In this document: positions 40,110-50,317 of the stretch, piece after piece
Position numbering within the stretch: position 1 is the first letter of the stretch
Layout of the letters: every line of letters begins with the position of its first letter
Source of the DNA: Paraburkholderia mimosarum LMG 23256 = NBRC 106338
Lineage (GTDB): Bacteria > Pseudomonadota > Gammaproteobacteria > Burkholderiales > Burkholderiaceae
Reading direction: 5' to 3'
DNA length: 64,000 nt
NCBI RefSeq assembly: GCF_000739815.1
Contig: NZ_BBJJ01000010.1
Coordinates: 124,001 to 188,000 of the forward strand
Made by a program: the position numbers and the translations under genes
Notes under the pieces: model-generated
Told to the model about the DNA's origin: nothing
Database searches by the model: none
The model's input: the letters and a program-made list of their open reading frames with translations, nothing else

Positions 40110-41216
40110 TCACGCGACGACGAGCGGCTCGGCAAGCGTCGTCGCGCCGCCGTCCACGGCCCACGCCCGCGCGGTGGCGGCGCGCGTCAAGGCCGCACTG
40201 CTTTCCGTGGCAATGCGGGCGAGCAGCTTGTGCACCGCCCCGCCGCCGAAGGCGCGATTGGCCGCCGAGAGCGCGCGCCCAGCGCCCGCTGCGGCAACGC
40301 AGACAACCGGCTCGAGCCGACCGTCCCCGCCGTCGCACAGATGCAGCCAGGCCGCCAGCTCGCCGTCCTGCGCGACCAGCACCACGCCCGGTTCGCCTTC
40401 CAGCGAGAGCGCTTCCGCCCGCAGCAAAGACGCGGTGGGCGCCTCGTGCCCAGCCCGGCTGCTGGAAACGCCAGCCACGCTCGCCGCGACCAGCGCGGTT
40501 GCCGTCACGCCCAGCAGATCCATCAATCCCGCGCGATCCTGTGCATGCAGCACGTCGCGCAACCGCTCCACGGTGCGTGCATGGCGAGCCTTGTCCGCCG
40601 GAGCCGCATGGGGCGCGGCCTCGCGCGCCAGCCGCAGGCGGGCGCGCCGCACGATCTGGCGGCAATGCTCGTTCGTGCAGCCGGTGAGCGCGCCGATCTG
40701 CGCGTAGTCGCAGTCGAAGGCCTCGCGCAGCACGAACACGGCCTGCTCGAGCGGTCCCAATCGCTCCAGCATGAACATCAGTGCGTCCGAGAGCCGCGCC
40801 GCGCGCAGGCCCGCTTCCTCCGCCGAGGGTGCCGCCTCCTCGATCCACGCCGGCTCATATTCGCCCGCGCTCTCGCGCCGCAAGCGCCGCAGCCTGTCGA
40901 TGGCGAGCCGCACGGTGACCGTGGCGAGCCAGCCGTGCGGTGCGCGCAACGCCTTCGCGTCGGCGGCGCGCCAACGGAACCAGGCGTCCTGCACGACGTC
41001 CTCGGCCTCCGCGCGGCTGCCCAGCACGCGCGAGGCCAGCGCGATCAGCCGCCCGCGCGCCTCGCCGAAGGCGGCGGCGCGGCGCGCTTCGGTCCACTCT
41101 TCGCACCACGTCTCTTCTTGCGGACCGGGTTCGTCGTGCGCCGGGGTCGCAGTCTCATTGCGCGCGACGTCCTCTCCACTCGCTCCGAGACGCGTCGAAT
41201 CGATTGCCTGGGTCAT
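40110..41216 (-). CDS. ECF-type RNA polymerase sigma factor with C-terminal SnoaL-like extension (SigJ/ECF41-like)
   Basis: A 368-residue sigma-70 family protein. Region 2 has AEDVVQDAWFRWRAADA and region 4 has FDCDYAQIGALTGCTNEHCRQIVRRARLRL. An N-terminal tail of about 45 acidic residues precedes it. The C-terminal 130 residues correspond to the SnoaL-like domain that regulates ECF41-type factors in place of an anti-sigma protein. The LCDGGDG segment recalls part of their conserved motifs, but the usual first DGGGK is replaced by an Ala/Val-rich stretch. Start ATG at 41216 has GGAG upstream. No anti-sigma gene is adjacent, which fits this group. Target promoters are unknown. Confidence 0.85.
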   Translation of the reverse strand: MTQAIDSTRLGASGEDVARNETATPAHDEPGPQEETWCEEWTEARRAAAFGEARGRLIALASRVLGSRAEAEDVVQDAWFRWRAADAKALRAPHGWLATVTVRLAIDRLRRLRRESAGEYEPAWIEEAAPSAEEAGLRAARLSDALMFMLERLGPLEQAVFVLREAFDCDYAQIGALTGCTNEHCRQIVRRARLRLAREAAPHAAPADKARHARTVERLRDVLHAQDRAGLMDLLGVTATALVAASVAGVSSSRAGHEAPTASLLRAEALSLEGEPGVVLVAQDGELAAWLHLCDGGDGRLEPVVCVAAAGAGRALSAANRAFGGGAVHKLLARIATESSAALTRAATARAWAVDGGATTLAEPLVVA

Positions 41217-41405
41217 CCTCTTCGCTCCTTCGCAGTGCCTGTTTCGCTCCTGCCGTTGTCCTCATGACGATCTGAACCCGGCCCGCGTGACAAACGCGTG
41301 CAAAAAAATTTTCGTCACGCGGCGGTCGCGCCGGGCGTCATGTGGGCAGTGGCGCGAGTGCGCCGCCAACTTCAACTGCGCCGATGGAAAAACGCGAGGA
41401 TTCTC

Positions 41406-42086
41406 ATGCCGCTCTTTGCCCCAACTTCTGCTTCGCCTTTCGCCCCACCCTTTGAACCGCATCATGCAGCATTGCCGCCGAGCGCGCTCAATCTCGTCCC
41501 GACCGTGATCGAAACTTCGGGTCGCGGCGAGCGCGCCTACGACATCTACTCGCGGCTGCTGCGCGAGCGCATCGTGTTCCTCGTCGGGCCGGTGACCGAG
41601 CAGACCGCGAGCCTCGTGGTCGCGCAGCTGCTCTTTCTCGAAGCGGAAAATCCGGAAAAGGACATCAGCCTCTATATCAACTCGCCGGGCGGTTCGGTCT
41701 ACGACGGACTCGCGATCCACGACACGATGCAGTTCATCAAGCCCGATGTCTCGACGCTCTGCACCGGTTTCGCCGCCAGCATGGGCTCGTTTCTGCTCGC
41801 CGCGGGCACACACGGAAAACGATTCGCACTGCCAAACGCACGTATCATGATCCACCAGCCTTCCGGCGGCGGCCAGGGCACCGCCGCCGACGTCGAACTG
41901 CAGGCGCGCGAGATCATTTACCAGCGTGAACGCCTGAACGCGATGCTCGCTGCACACACCGGGCGCGACATCGAGCAGGTCGCGCACGACAGCGACCGCG
42001 ACAACTTCATGTCGGCGCAGGCCGCGGCAGACTACGGCCTGATCGACCGCGTGCTGACTTCGCGCGATGATGCGCTACTGCGCTAA
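41406..42086 (+). CDS. clpP: ATP-dependent Clp protease proteolytic subunit (stand-alone ClpP)
   Basis: A 226-residue serine protease subunit that forms the tetradecameric barrel served by ClpA or ClpX. The catalytic Ser is in GFAASMGSF, the His in MIHQPSGG, and the Asp in the HDSDRDN region. [14 protein letters not shown] and AREII are also typical. The N-terminus has about 30 extra residues ([20 protein letters not shown]) compared with E. coli mature ClpP and could be a propeptide. ATG at 41406 has AGGA upstream; an in-frame start at 41298 is less likely. No clpX follows, so this is probably a second ClpP beside a tig-clpP-clpX copy elsewhere. Confidence 0.92.
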   Translation: MPLFAPTSASPFAPPFEPHHAALPPSALNLVPTVIETSGRGERAYDIYSRLLRERIVFLVGPVTEQTASLVVAQLLFLEAENPEKDISLYINSPGGSVYDGLAIHDTMQFIKPDVSTLCTGFAASMGSFLLAAGTHGKRFALPNARIMIHQPSGGGQGTAADVELQAREIIYQRERLNAMLAAHTGRDIEQVAHDSDRDNFMSAQAAADYGLIDRVLTSRDDALLR

Positions 42087-42267
42087 AGCGTCGGGCGGCG
42101 GATCACCGGCTCAAACTCGTGTTCATTGAAGATGCCGCTTCGGGTCTGGGCAAAGCGATGCATCACGTCTCGTTCGAGAAGCTGTTTCGCCGGATGGGTC
42201 ACGTGCTCGATGCAGGAAACCCTCGCCGCGTTTGCGTGAAGCGGCGTGAAGCGATTCGCGCACAAGC

Positions 42268-42299
42268 AAAAAAGCCCTCGATAAAATCGAGGGCTTTTT
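42268..42299. terminator. Bidirectional terminator between clpP and sodB
   Basis: A 9-bp stem GCCCTCGAT / ATCGAGGGC with an AAA loop is flanked by A-run and T-run, so it works for both converging genes. It lies 42 bp from the sodB stop. Confidence 0.93.
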
Positions 42300-42341
42300 C
42301 ATGCGCCCCGCAAACCGGCGGCGCAAGCAACGGACTTCGAA

Positions 42342-42920
42342 TTACGCGAAGTTCTGCGCTGCGAAGTTCCAGTTCACGATGTTCCAGAACGCTTCGACGA
42401 ACTTCGGACGCGCGTTGCGGTAATCGATGTAGTAAGCGTGTTCCCACACGTCGATCGTGAGGAGCGGCTTGGCGTCGGTCGTGAGCGGCGTGGCGGCGTT
42501 GCTGGTCGACACGATGTCGAGCGAGCCGTCAGCCTTCTTCACGAGCCACGTCCAACCCGAGCCGAAGTTGCCGACTGCGGCCTTCGTGAAGGCTTCCTTG
42601 AATGCGTCGTAGGAACCCCACTTGGCGTTGATCGCGTCGCCGAGCGCGCCCGACGGTGCGCCACCGCCCTGCGGGGAGAGGCTGTTCCAGAAGAACGTGT
42701 GATTCCAGATCTGGGCCGCGTTGTTGAACACGCCGCCCGACGACTTCTTGACGATCTCTTCGAGCGAGAGCTTTTCGAACTCGGTGCCCGGAACGAGGTT
42801 GTTCAGATTCGTGACGTAAGCCTGGTGGTGCTTGCCGTAGTGGAACTCGAGCGTCTCTTCCGACATGTGCGGAGCGAGGGCGTTCTTCGCGAACGGCAGC
42901 GGCGGGAGCGTAAATGACAT
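42342..42920 (-). CDS. sodB: Iron superoxide dismutase
   Basis: Cytoplasmic Fe/Mn-family dismutase of 192 residues turning superoxide into peroxide and oxygen. Metal ligands are visible: His in [12 protein letters not shown], His in [11 protein letters not shown], and Asp and His in [13 protein letters not shown]. The residues around QGGGAPSG and the [10 protein letters not shown] segment fit the iron type. Start ATG at 42920 has AAGGA upstream. It has its own sigma-70 promoter and a strong terminator, hence probably monocistronic. Confidence 0.96.
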   Translation of the reverse strand: MSFTLPPLPFAKNALAPHMSEETLEFHYGKHHQAYVTNLNNLVPGTEFEKLSLEEIVKKSSGGVFNNAAQIWNHTFFWNSLSPQGGGAPSGALGDAINAKWGSYDAFKEAFTKAAVGNFGSGWTWLVKKADGSLDIVSTSNAATPLTTDAKPLLTIDVWEHAYYIDYRNARPKFVEAFWNIVNWNFAAQNFA

Positions 42921-43366
42921 GATGCGGTTCCTTCGTCGTGTTATGGGGAGTTCTGCGTGACAACCGGCATGGAGCACTCGATTGTAGGCGAGTTGGAATA
43001 ACCCCGCAAACGCGCGGCCTTTATGCCGGTGATCCTTTTCCGCGGGGCTTTTGCGCATGTTCGGCCTCGCAGTTTTGCGCCGGTTCCCCGGGGGTCGATG
43101 GTGCAGTTGCTGCAGCGGCTGCAAGCCGCACGACGCGCCGTTTAGCGGCGCTCGCACAGTGCTTCCGACGCCGTGCGCGCGGATGCTTGCATGCCGCAAT
43201 GCCGCTGCAAGATTCGCGCAACGGTCATGCAAACTTCCTGCAACGAAACGGCAACAATCGCCAGCACGCGCCAGCCGCCACAGCACGGCGTCGCGGCAGC
43301 GCGATCGCGCGAGCCCTTGCGTCGGGAGCAAGTCGCGCGCCTGGCGGCTTGCCTCGCGGCCCGTCG
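42921..43366. other. Intergenic region xseA / sodB
   Basis: These 446 bases follow the xseA stop (minus strand) and precede sodB on the same strand. Apart from the sodB promoter I see no gene, and no clear xseA terminator. Confidence 0.5.
42981..43009 (-). promoter_or_regulatory. Candidate sigma-70 promoter of sodB
   Basis: On the minus strand TTGCGG (3 of 6) is followed after 17 bases by TACAAT (5 of 6). It would give a leader of roughly 55 bases. Confidence 0.6.
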
Positions 43367-44743
43367 TTAGAAGCCGTCCGCCAGACGCGGCTGCACATCG
43401 GCGAGCGCGACGTCGGCGCTGCCTTGCGCGAGATGCACCGTGAGCCGCTTGCCGGGCTTGAGCGCGGCGGGCGAGCGCACGGCGGCACCGGTTTGCGCAT
43501 CGAGCAGCGCCGCATAGCCGCGCTCGAACGTGCGCTGCGGGCTCAGCACTTCGAGGCGCGCCGCGAGTTCCGACACGCATGCCGCTTCGCGCTCGCGCCG
43601 ACGCGCGAAGGCGCCGTCCAGACGCCGGCCGAGCGACTCCACGCGGGTGCGCTGCGCCGTGGCGTCGGGGCGTGCGCGCTGCCAGCGCATCTGCATGACG
43701 TTCAGACGCGCGCGCGCCTCGGCGCTGGCGCGCGAGCCCGCCGATGCGAGCCGTATCGCGAGCTGGCGCAGATGCGCGCGCTGCTGCGCCAGCCGCTCGA
43801 CGGGCGAGACGAGCCGGCGCGCCAGCCAGTCGAGCTGCTGCGCGCGCCGCTCGAGCAGCCGCCCGAAATCGCGCGCGAGCGCGGCATGCCGCTGGTCGAG
43901 ATCGCGCAGCAGCACCGTGCGCTGCGGACTGACGAGTTCCGCCGCGCCCGTCGGCGTGGGCGCGCGCACGTCGGCGGCAAAATCGGCGATCGTGAAATCG
44001 GTTTCGTGCCCGACGCCGCTCACCACGGGGATCGCACTGGCCGCAATCGCCCGCGCGAGCGTTTCATCGTTGAACGACCACAAATCCTCGATGGATCCGC
44101 CGCCGCGGCACAGCACGAGGACATCCACCTCATTGCGCGCGTTCGCGGTCTCGAGCATCGCCGTCAGCTTTTCGGCCGAGCCCGCGCCCTGCACCGGCGC
44201 CGGATAGATGATCACCGGCACGTGGGGCGCACGCCGGCACAAGGTGGTCAGCACATCGCGCAGCGCGGCGGCCTGCATCGACGTAATCACGCCGATGGCG
44301 CGCGGGTGCACAGGCATCGCTCGCTTGCGCGCGGGATCGAACAGCCCTTCGGCCTCCAGTTGCGCCTTCAGGCGCAGGAAGGCTTCGTAGAGCCGACCCT
44401 GGCCGGTGCGCCGGACGGCCTCGACGTTCAGCTGCAACTCGCCGCGCGGCTCGTACATCGTGACCAGCGCCCGCACTTCGATGCGGTCGCCTTCGCGCGG
44501 CGTGAAATCGGCGTACTGGGCGCGACCGCGGAACATCACACAGCGGATCTGCGCCTGGGCGTCCTTGATCGAGAAGTACCAGTGGCCGCTCGCGGCCCGC
44601 GTGAAATTGGAAACTTCGCCCGAGATCCAGGCGAGGGGGAACGTGCGCTCCAGCATCGAGGCAATCGCGCGGTTGAGCGCCGAGACCGGCACGACGACGT
44701 CGCCCGAAGATGCTGAGGAAGCGGAGAATCGGTCGGATAGCAT
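43367..44743 (-). CDS. xseA: Exodeoxyribonuclease VII large subunit
   Basis: Catalytic subunit of exonuclease VII, which degrades single-stranded DNA to oligonucleotides. The 458-residue protein has the N-terminal OB domain ([42 protein letters not shown]). The nuclease core follows: [35 protein letters not shown] and [24 protein letters not shown] long coiled coil and a C-terminal strand come last. I chose ATG at 44743 ([10 protein letters not shown]), giving the family length; the open frame continues to 44926. No xseB is adjacent. Confidence 0.95.
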   Translation of the reverse strand: MLSDRFSASSASSGDVVVPVSALNRAIASMLERTFPLAWISGEVSNFTRAASGHWYFSIKDAQAQIRCVMFRGRAQYADFTPREGDRIEVRALVTMYEPRGELQLNVEAVRRTGQGRLYEAFLRLKAQLEAEGLFDPARKRAMPVHPRAIGVITSMQAAALRDVLTTLCRRAPHVPVIIYPAPVQGAGSAEKLTAMLETANARNEVDVLVLCRGGGSIEDLWSFNDETLARAIAASAIPVVSGVGHETDFTIADFAADVRAPTPTGAAELVSPQRTVLLRDLDQRHAALARDFGRLLERRAQQLDWLARRLVSPVERLAQQRAHLRQLAIRLASAGSRASAEARARLNVMQMRWQRARPDATAQRTRVESLGRRLDGAFARRREREAACVSELAARLEVLSPQRTFERGYAALLDAQTGAAVRSPAALKPGKRLTVHLAQGSADVALADVQPRLADGF

Positions 44744-45252
44744 GCGAAAGGTAATGGAAATGCATCGGCCGGACAGACGATAGACCGTTCGGGGGGCGCG
44801 AGTCCAGCACGAATGAGACCCGGCCCGCAACCCTGGCGAGGTGTCCACACCGGCTGCGTCATGCGGCACGATGCCGTCGAAATCCATGCAAACGCTGACA
44901 AATATGCGCATCCGGTTGATTTGCAAAGGTTTTTTATCTCTATAACCCGCTCGCCGCCCGATGGAATGTCCGGAGAATGGGCCTTCCAGCCTCTCCGGCT
45001 CCTATTTCTCCACAAAGTTATCCACAGGCCGCGATTTTCCGGGGTTTCTCCCGGCTAGCGCGCAGCCGATGAATTGCGGGCGGACAGGCAACTTGCCGCG
45101 CGCCGCCGACCCGCGCTAGAGTGCCGGGTTCACGATCGCCTGCTCCCCATCAGGCGCATGGCGCTCACCTCGAACCGGAGAACCGACCCGATGCCCGCCC
45201 TGACCGTCAGCTTTGCGCATCCCGCGTCCGGCGCTTCGCGCGCTGATTGCCA
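44744..45252. other. Divergent intergenic region xseA / lpxK
   Basis: No gene is supported in these 509 bases. A short frame ending just before lpxK (45074-45256) has no family features. The region holds an AT-rich stretch near 44920-44945 and a consensus DnaA box. Confidence 0.5.
45018..45026 (+). promoter_or_regulatory. Consensus DnaA box
   Basis: TTATCCACA, an exact match to the strong DnaA-binding 9-mer, in a short AT-rich stretch. It is single, so not an origin. Chance occurrence cannot be excluded. Confidence 0.35.
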
Positions 45253-46332
45253 ATGAGCGGCCCCGCCCTCAGCCTGAAGGATCGTCTCGAAGCGCAATTC
45301 GCGCACGCGTGGCAGCGGCGCGGCGCGCTCGCCTGGGCACTCGCGCCGCTTGCCGCCGTGTTCGCCGCCGTGAGCGGCGCACGCCGCGCCGCGTTTGCGG
45401 CGGGCTGGCTCAAGAGCGTGCGCGTGGGCGTGCCCGTGGTGGTGGTCGGCAACGTGACCGTGGGCGGCACGGGCAAGACGCCCACCGTGATCGCGCTGGT
45501 CGAGGCGCTGCGCGCGGCGGGCTTCTCGCCCGGGGTGGTCTCGCGCGGCTACGGCGCGAAAATCGAGCGCCCCACGCTCGTCACGCCGGACACGCCGCCC
45601 CGGCTCTGCGGCGACGAACCCTTGCTGATCGCCCGCCGCACAGGCGTGCCCGTGTGGGTCTCCCCCGACCGCGTCGCGGCGGCCACGGCGCTATGCTGCG
45701 CCCACCGCGACGTCGATGTAATCGTGAGCGACGACGGCCTGCAGCACTACCGCCTCGCGCGCGACGTCGAAATCGTGGTGTTCGATCATCGCCTCGGCGG
45801 CAACGGCTTTCTGCTGCCCGCGGGCCCGCTGCGCGAGCCGCTCTCGCGCCGGCGCGACGCCACGCTCGTCAACAATCCATTCGAGCGCACGCTGCCGGCC
45901 TGGCCCAATACGTTCGCGCTCAAGCTCGAGCCCGGCGATGCCTGGCATCTCGCCAGCCCGGCGCTGCGCCGCCCGCTCGCGCAGTTCGCGGCGGGCGCGG
46001 CCACACCGGGGCAAGGCGCCGGGGCGCACGGCTCGCAGGCGGCCGTACGCCTCGTGGCGGCGGCCGGCATCGGCTCGCCGGAGCGTTTTTTCGCGACGCT
46101 GCGCGCGGCGGGCCTCGCGCCGCAAACCATGCCGCTGCCTGACCACTACACGTACGCGACCAACCCGTTCGCCGATGTGGTCGCCGACGCGATCCTGGTC
46201 ACGGAAAAGGATGCAGTAAAATTGGGGGCTTGGAACGATGCGCGCATCTGGGTCGTCCCCGTGGAAGCCGCGCTCGATCATCGCCTTATCACCCTGGTTG
46301 TGGAGAAACTCCGTGGACGCTCGTCTGCTTGA
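45253..46332 (+). CDS. lpxK: Tetraacyldisaccharide 4'-kinase
   Basis: Phosphorylates the 4' position of the lipid A disaccharide precursor at the inner membrane. The 359-residue protein has a hydrophobic N-terminal helix ([19 protein letters not shown]), then the P-loop VGGTGKTP at 70-77. [11 protein letters not shown] and NNPFER follow. The ATG at 45253 fits better than a TTG six bases upstream. The 3' end overlaps the next gene by 20 bases. In many relatives exbB-exbD precede it; here they do not. Confidence 0.95.
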   Translation: MSGPALSLKDRLEAQFAHAWQRRGALAWALAPLAAVFAAVSGARRAAFAAGWLKSVRVGVPVVVVGNVTVGGTGKTPTVIALVEALRAAGFSPGVVSRGYGAKIERPTLVTPDTPPRLCGDEPLLIARRTGVPVWVSPDRVAAATALCCAHRDVDVIVSDDGLQHYRLARDVEIVVFDHRLGGNGFLLPAGPLREPLSRRRDATLVNNPFERTLPAWPNTFALKLEPGDAWHLASPALRRPLAQFAAGAATPGQGAGAHGSQAAVRLVAAAGIGSPERFFATLRAAGLAPQTMPLPDHYTYATNPFADVVADAILVTEKDAVKLGAWNDARIWVVPVEAALDHRLITLVVEKLRGRSSA

Positions 46333-46516
46333 AATCCTGGTCTGCCCGATCTGCAAGGGTCCGCTCAGCTACGACCGCGCCGCGCAGGAGCTGATCTGCA
46401 GTGCGGACAAGCTCGCCTACCCGATCCGCGACGGCATCCCCGTCATGCTCGTCGACGAAGCGCGTCAAACCGTGGAAGGCACGCCGGTCGATCCGGCCGG
46501 CCCGGGCGCCGCATAA
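46313..46516 (+). CDS. Trm112 / YcaR-family zinc-ribbon-like protein
   Basis: A 67-residue small protein starting at GTG 46313 ([18 protein letters not shown]). The CPICKG motif and the [18 protein letters not shown] core are the family hallmark. The usual second Cys pair of a full zinc ribbon is reduced to a single Cys in ELICSADK. Homologues sit between lpxK and kdsB in many proteobacteria; in eukaryotes Trm112 activates methyltransferases. The bacterial role is not settled. The 20-base overlap with lpxK means coupled translation. Confidence 0.9.
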   Translation: MDARLLEILVCPICKGPLSYDRAAQELICSADKLAYPIRDGIPVMLVDEARQTVEGTPVDPAGPGAA

Positions 46517-46643
46517 GACCCCGCGGGCCGCGCCCCTCCCCCGTCTGGAAGCCGAACCCTTGCGCGCCGCCTGCGGCGCGCTGCCGTTTCCAGATCCGGT
46601 TTTCTCTTTCCCCTCCCGTCTTCGTTCCTTGCTCGAACCGGTC

Positions 46644-47447
46644 ATGACTGCTCCCGTGCAACCCTTTATCGCCGTCGTGCCGGCGCGTCTCGCCTCCACG
46701 CGGCTGCCCAACAAACCGCTCGCCGACATCGGCGGCAAGCCAATGGTGGTGCGCGTGGCCGAGCGCGCGCGCGATTCGGGCGCGCAGCAGGTGCTGATCG
46801 CTTCGGACGCGCAAACCGTGCTCGACGCCGCCCGCGCGCACGGCTTCGAAGCCGTGCTCACGCGCGCGGATCATCCCTCGGGCACCGACCGCCTCGCGGA
46901 AGTCGCCGAGCATTTCGGCTGGAGCGACGACACCATCGTGGTGAACGTGCAGGGCGACGAGCCGTTGATCGACCCGGCGCTCGTGTGCGACGTTGCGTCG
47001 CATCTCGCCGCGCACCCCGAATGCGCGATCGCAACCGCGGCGCATCCCATCTCGGCACCCGACGAAATCTTCAGCCCGAACGTCGTGAAGGTCGTGCTGG
47101 ACGCGCGCGGCGTGGCGCTCTATTTCTCGCGCGCACCCATTCCCTGGGCCCGCGACGCATGGCAGCCGCACTGGTCGCCGGCGCGTCTCGATCTCGGCGC
47201 AATGCCCGCCCCGCCTGCCCCCGCGACGGTTTACCGTCACATCGGCCTGTACGCGTATCGCGCGAAATTCCTGCGCAGCTACCCCTCGCTCGAGCACTCG
47301 CCGATCGAGCAGGTCGAGGCGCTTGAACAGCTTCGCGCGATGTGGCACGGCGAGCGCATCGCGGTACTGGTCACGCAGGAAGCGCCGGCGCCGGGCGTCG
47401 ACACCCCGGCTGATCTCGCACGCGTGCAGGCGCTATACCGGCCTTAA
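46644..47447 (+). CDS. kdsB: 3-deoxy-manno-octulosonate cytidylyltransferase (CMP-Kdo synthetase)
   Basis: Activates Kdo as CMP-Kdo for the inner core of lipopolysaccharide. The 267-residue nucleotidyltransferase starts at ATG 46644. It contains [20 protein letters not shown] (nucleotide-binding loop), [13 protein letters not shown] with the metal-binding acidic pair, and [22 protein letters not shown] and [14 protein letters not shown] are also diagnostic. The 127-bp gap after the Trm112 gene still fits one lipid A / core operon with lpxK. Confidence 0.96.
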   Translation: MTAPVQPFIAVVPARLASTRLPNKPLADIGGKPMVVRVAERARDSGAQQVLIASDAQTVLDAARAHGFEAVLTRADHPSGTDRLAEVAEHFGWSDDTIVVNVQGDEPLIDPALVCDVASHLAAHPECAIATAAHPISAPDEIFSPNVVKVVLDARGVALYFSRAPIPWARDAWQPHWSPARLDLGAMPAPPAPATVYRHIGLYAYRAKFLRSYPSLEHSPIEQVEALEQLRAMWHGERIAVLVTQEAPAPGVDTPADLARVQALYRP

Positions 47448-47646
47448 TTCCGTCCGTGGAGCAAAAATCCCATGGCATAATCAATTGTTAGCGCGAGCCG
47501 TCTAAAGCCTCTATGCGTCGGGATTTCCCCGCTTTGAGGCACCGCCCCGCAGCGCCGCTCCGTGTCCCAGGCAGGTCACGGGGACCGGGCGAAAGCCGCG
47601 CGGGACGTCTCGCCGCCCCCGCCAGCACGCGCCTCGACGGCCGTGA

Positions 47647-48408
<762 letters not shown>

Positions 48409-48423
48409 GCGATTCGAGCTCCG

Positions 48424-48465
48424 GATTCAAAGTCCTGATTCAAAGTCCTGATCCAAAGTCCGATT
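48424..48465 (+). repeat. 13-bp tandem repeat, about 3.2 copies, after adk
   Basis: GATTCAAAGTCCT occurs at 48424-48436 and 48437-48449, then as GATCCAAAGTCC from 48450, followed by a partial GATT. It lies 16 bp after the adk stop, before the terminator. Confidence 0.9.
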
Positions 48466-48499
48466 AGTGGCCGGTCTCGGCACACTTGCTGGTTTGCCT

Positions 48500-48567
48500 G
48501 CGGGCCGGCTGGCGCCGCACTCCCGATGTGACTCGGGACGCGACGCCAGCCGGCCCGCTTGGTTTTT
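48500..48567 (+). terminator. Long terminator hairpin after adk
   Basis: A 15-bp perfect outer stem (48500-48514 with 48544-48558) encloses a second small hairpin TCCCGA / TCGGGA and is followed by a T-rich tail. Unusually long and stable for a terminator. Confidence 0.85.
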
Positions 48568-48629
48568 GGTCGGCGTCGCGTGGGCCTGCTCGCTGCGCGC
48601 GGCATAGCCACATCGAAAGGAGACGAAAC

Positions 48630-49388
48630 ATGCAGATCCGCGGCAACGTATTTCTCATCACCGGCGGCGCGTCGGGGCTCGGCGCGGCCAGCGCGCGCCT
48701 GATCGCAAACGAGGGCGGCAAGGTCGTCATCGCCGACCTCAACGAGGACGTGGGCAACGCACTCGCCACGGAACTGGGCGGCGCATTCGTGAAGTGCAAC
48801 GTCGCGAGCGAAGAGGACGGCGAGCGCGCCGTGGCCGCGGCAACGGCGCTCGGCACGCTGCGCGGCCTCGTGAACTGCGCGGGCATTGCGCCGGCCGTGA
48901 AGACCGTGGGCAAGGACGGCCCGCATCCGCTCGATGCGTTCTCGAAGACCATCTCCGTCAATCTGATCGGCACGTTCAACATGATCCGCCTTGCAGCGGC
49001 CGCCATCGCCCAGACGCCACCCAGCGAAGGCGGCGAGCGCGGCGTGATCGTCAACACGGCATCGGTGGCCGCGTACGACGGCCAGATCGGCCAGGCGGCC
49101 TATGCCGCGTCGAAAGGCGGGGTCGTCGCCATGACGCTGCCAATCGCGCGCGACCTCTCGCGCAGCGGCATCCGCGTGATGACGATCGCACCCGGCCTCT
49201 TCGAAACGCCGATGCTGCTAGGCATGCCCAAGGAAGTGCAGGATGCGCTCGGCGCGATGGTCCCGTTTCCGCCGCGCCTCGGCAAGCCTGAGGAATACGC
49301 GATGCTCGTCAAGCAGATCGTCGAGAACCCGATGCTCAACGGCGAGGTGATCCGCCTCGACGGCGCGATTCGCATGCAGCCGAAGTGA
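48630..49388 (+). CDS. Short-chain dehydrogenase, 3-hydroxyacyl-CoA dehydrogenase type II-like
   Basis: A 252-residue NAD-dependent SDR. It has [12 protein letters not shown] (cofactor glycine motif), NCAG, and the catalytic Ser, Tyr and Lys in [23 protein letters not shown]. The C-terminal [15 protein letters not shown] is typical of the HSD10 (type II 3-hydroxyacyl-CoA dehydrogenase) group, which acts on branched short-chain 3-hydroxyacyl-CoA such as in isoleucine breakdown. Start ATG at 48630 has AAAGGAGA upstream. The adk terminator separates it from the operon before it; a bidirectional terminator follows. Confidence 0.93.
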   Translation: MQIRGNVFLITGGASGLGAASARLIANEGGKVVIADLNEDVGNALATELGGAFVKCNVASEEDGERAVAAATALGTLRGLVNCAGIAPAVKTVGKDGPHPLDAFSKTISVNLIGTFNMIRLAAAAIAQTPPSEGGERGVIVNTASVAAYDGQIGQAAYAASKGGVVAMTLPIARDLSRSGIRVMTIAPGLFETPMLLGMPKEVQDALGAMVPFPPRLGKPEEYAMLVKQIVENPMLNGEVIRLDGAIRMQPK

Positions 49389-49412
49389 CGGCGCGCGCGG
49401 CTCCCGCGCGAT

Positions 49413-49445
49413 AAAAAAAGCCCGCGACTTCATCGCGGGCTTTTT
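49413..49445. terminator. Bidirectional terminator after the SDR gene
   Basis: GCCCGCGA / TCGCGGGC stem with a 5-base loop, an A-run before and a T-run after, between two converging genes. Confidence 0.94.
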
Positions 49446-49472
49446 CGTCCGGGCCTGTTTCAGTCGCGCATG

Positions 49473-50312
49473 TCACTCATTATCGAGCGCGCGCTGACGC
49501 AGTTCCTGCAACTGCGATTCGACGACGGTCGCGTCTTCCGCTTCCGGGCGCTCGTCGAGATAGTGTTCGAGGTCTTCCAGCGCGGGCCGCAGATAGTCGA
49601 GCCGCGCGTAGGCGAAGCCGCGATCGCGCACCTCCTCGATCGTTTCCGGTAGCAGGATCACCAGCCGCTGCTGGATGGCAAGCAGGCGCTGCCAGCGTTC
49701 CGTCTGCAGATACACCGACTTCAGGTTGCGCAGCATGCGCGCGACGATCTCGCGGCGCGTGGCCGGCTCGAGCAGCATGCGCAGCGCGCGTGCCACCGAG
49801 TCCCCTGCATTGGCCACGAAGGGCTCGAGCATTTCCACCATGTCGGATTCGGTGAGCGTGCGGCCCGTAGTCGGATCGAGCATTTCGTCGCCTTCGGGCA
49901 GCGCGACGCGCAACAGGAAATGCCCCGGAAACGACACGCCCTTCACCGGGAGCCCTAGCTGGGCCGCCATCTCCAGATACAGCACCGCGAGCGAAATGGG
50001 AATGCCGCGCCGGCGTTTGAGCACGACGTTCAAGTGGCTGTTGTCGGGGTCGAGGAAGTCGTTGAGATTGGCCGCGAACCCCATCTCGCGAAAGAAGCAG
50101 CGGTTGAGCACGCCAACCTGTTGCCGCACGTCCGCGCCTTCCGGCATGCGGCGGCGCACACGCAGCGCGAGCTCGTCGATCTCGGCGAGCGTGCCTTGCA
50201 GATCGAGATCGGGGTAGGCGTCCTGCGCGATCGCGAGCGCCGCCTCGGTGAGCGGCAGACTCTCGTCGTCGGCAACGAGCGCGCTGAAATAATCCAGAAC
50301 CCGCGTAGTCAT
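49473..50312 (-). CDS. SirB1 family protein (transglutaminase-like fold plus tetratricopeptide-like tail)
   Basis: A 279-residue protein starting MTTRVLDYFSALVADDESL. The core has NSHLNVVLKRRRGIPISLAVLYLEMAAQLGLPVKGVSFPGHFLL in pieces: the SHL, RRGIPISL and GVSFPGHFLL motifs of the SirB1/transglutaminase-like group. LDPTTGRTLTESD follows, then helical repeats. The biochemical role is unknown. Only five bases separate its start from the murJ stop upstream, so the two are probably co-transcribed. Confidence 0.9.
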   Translation of the reverse strand: MTTRVLDYFSALVADDESLPLTEAALAIAQDAYPDLDLQGTLAEIDELALRVRRRMPEGADVRQQVGVLNRCFFREMGFAANLNDFLDPDNSHLNVVLKRRRGIPISLAVLYLEMAAQLGLPVKGVSFPGHFLLRVALPEGDEMLDPTTGRTLTESDMVEMLEPFVANAGDSVARALRMLLEPATRREIVARMLRNLKSVYLQTERWQRLLAIQQRLVILLPETIEEVRDRGFAYARLDYLRPALEDLEHYLDERPEAEDATVVESQLQELRQRALDNE

Positions 50313-50317
50313 CGTCG

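Noticed and set aside
44920..45040. Replication origin near the DnaA box
   Set aside because: Only one box, no dnaA/dnaN/gyrB or parAB genes, and no cluster of boxes or iterons.
45074..45256. Short frame just before lpxK, possibly an exbD remnant
   Set aside because: The translated sequence has no ExbD features and no good start; left as intergenic.
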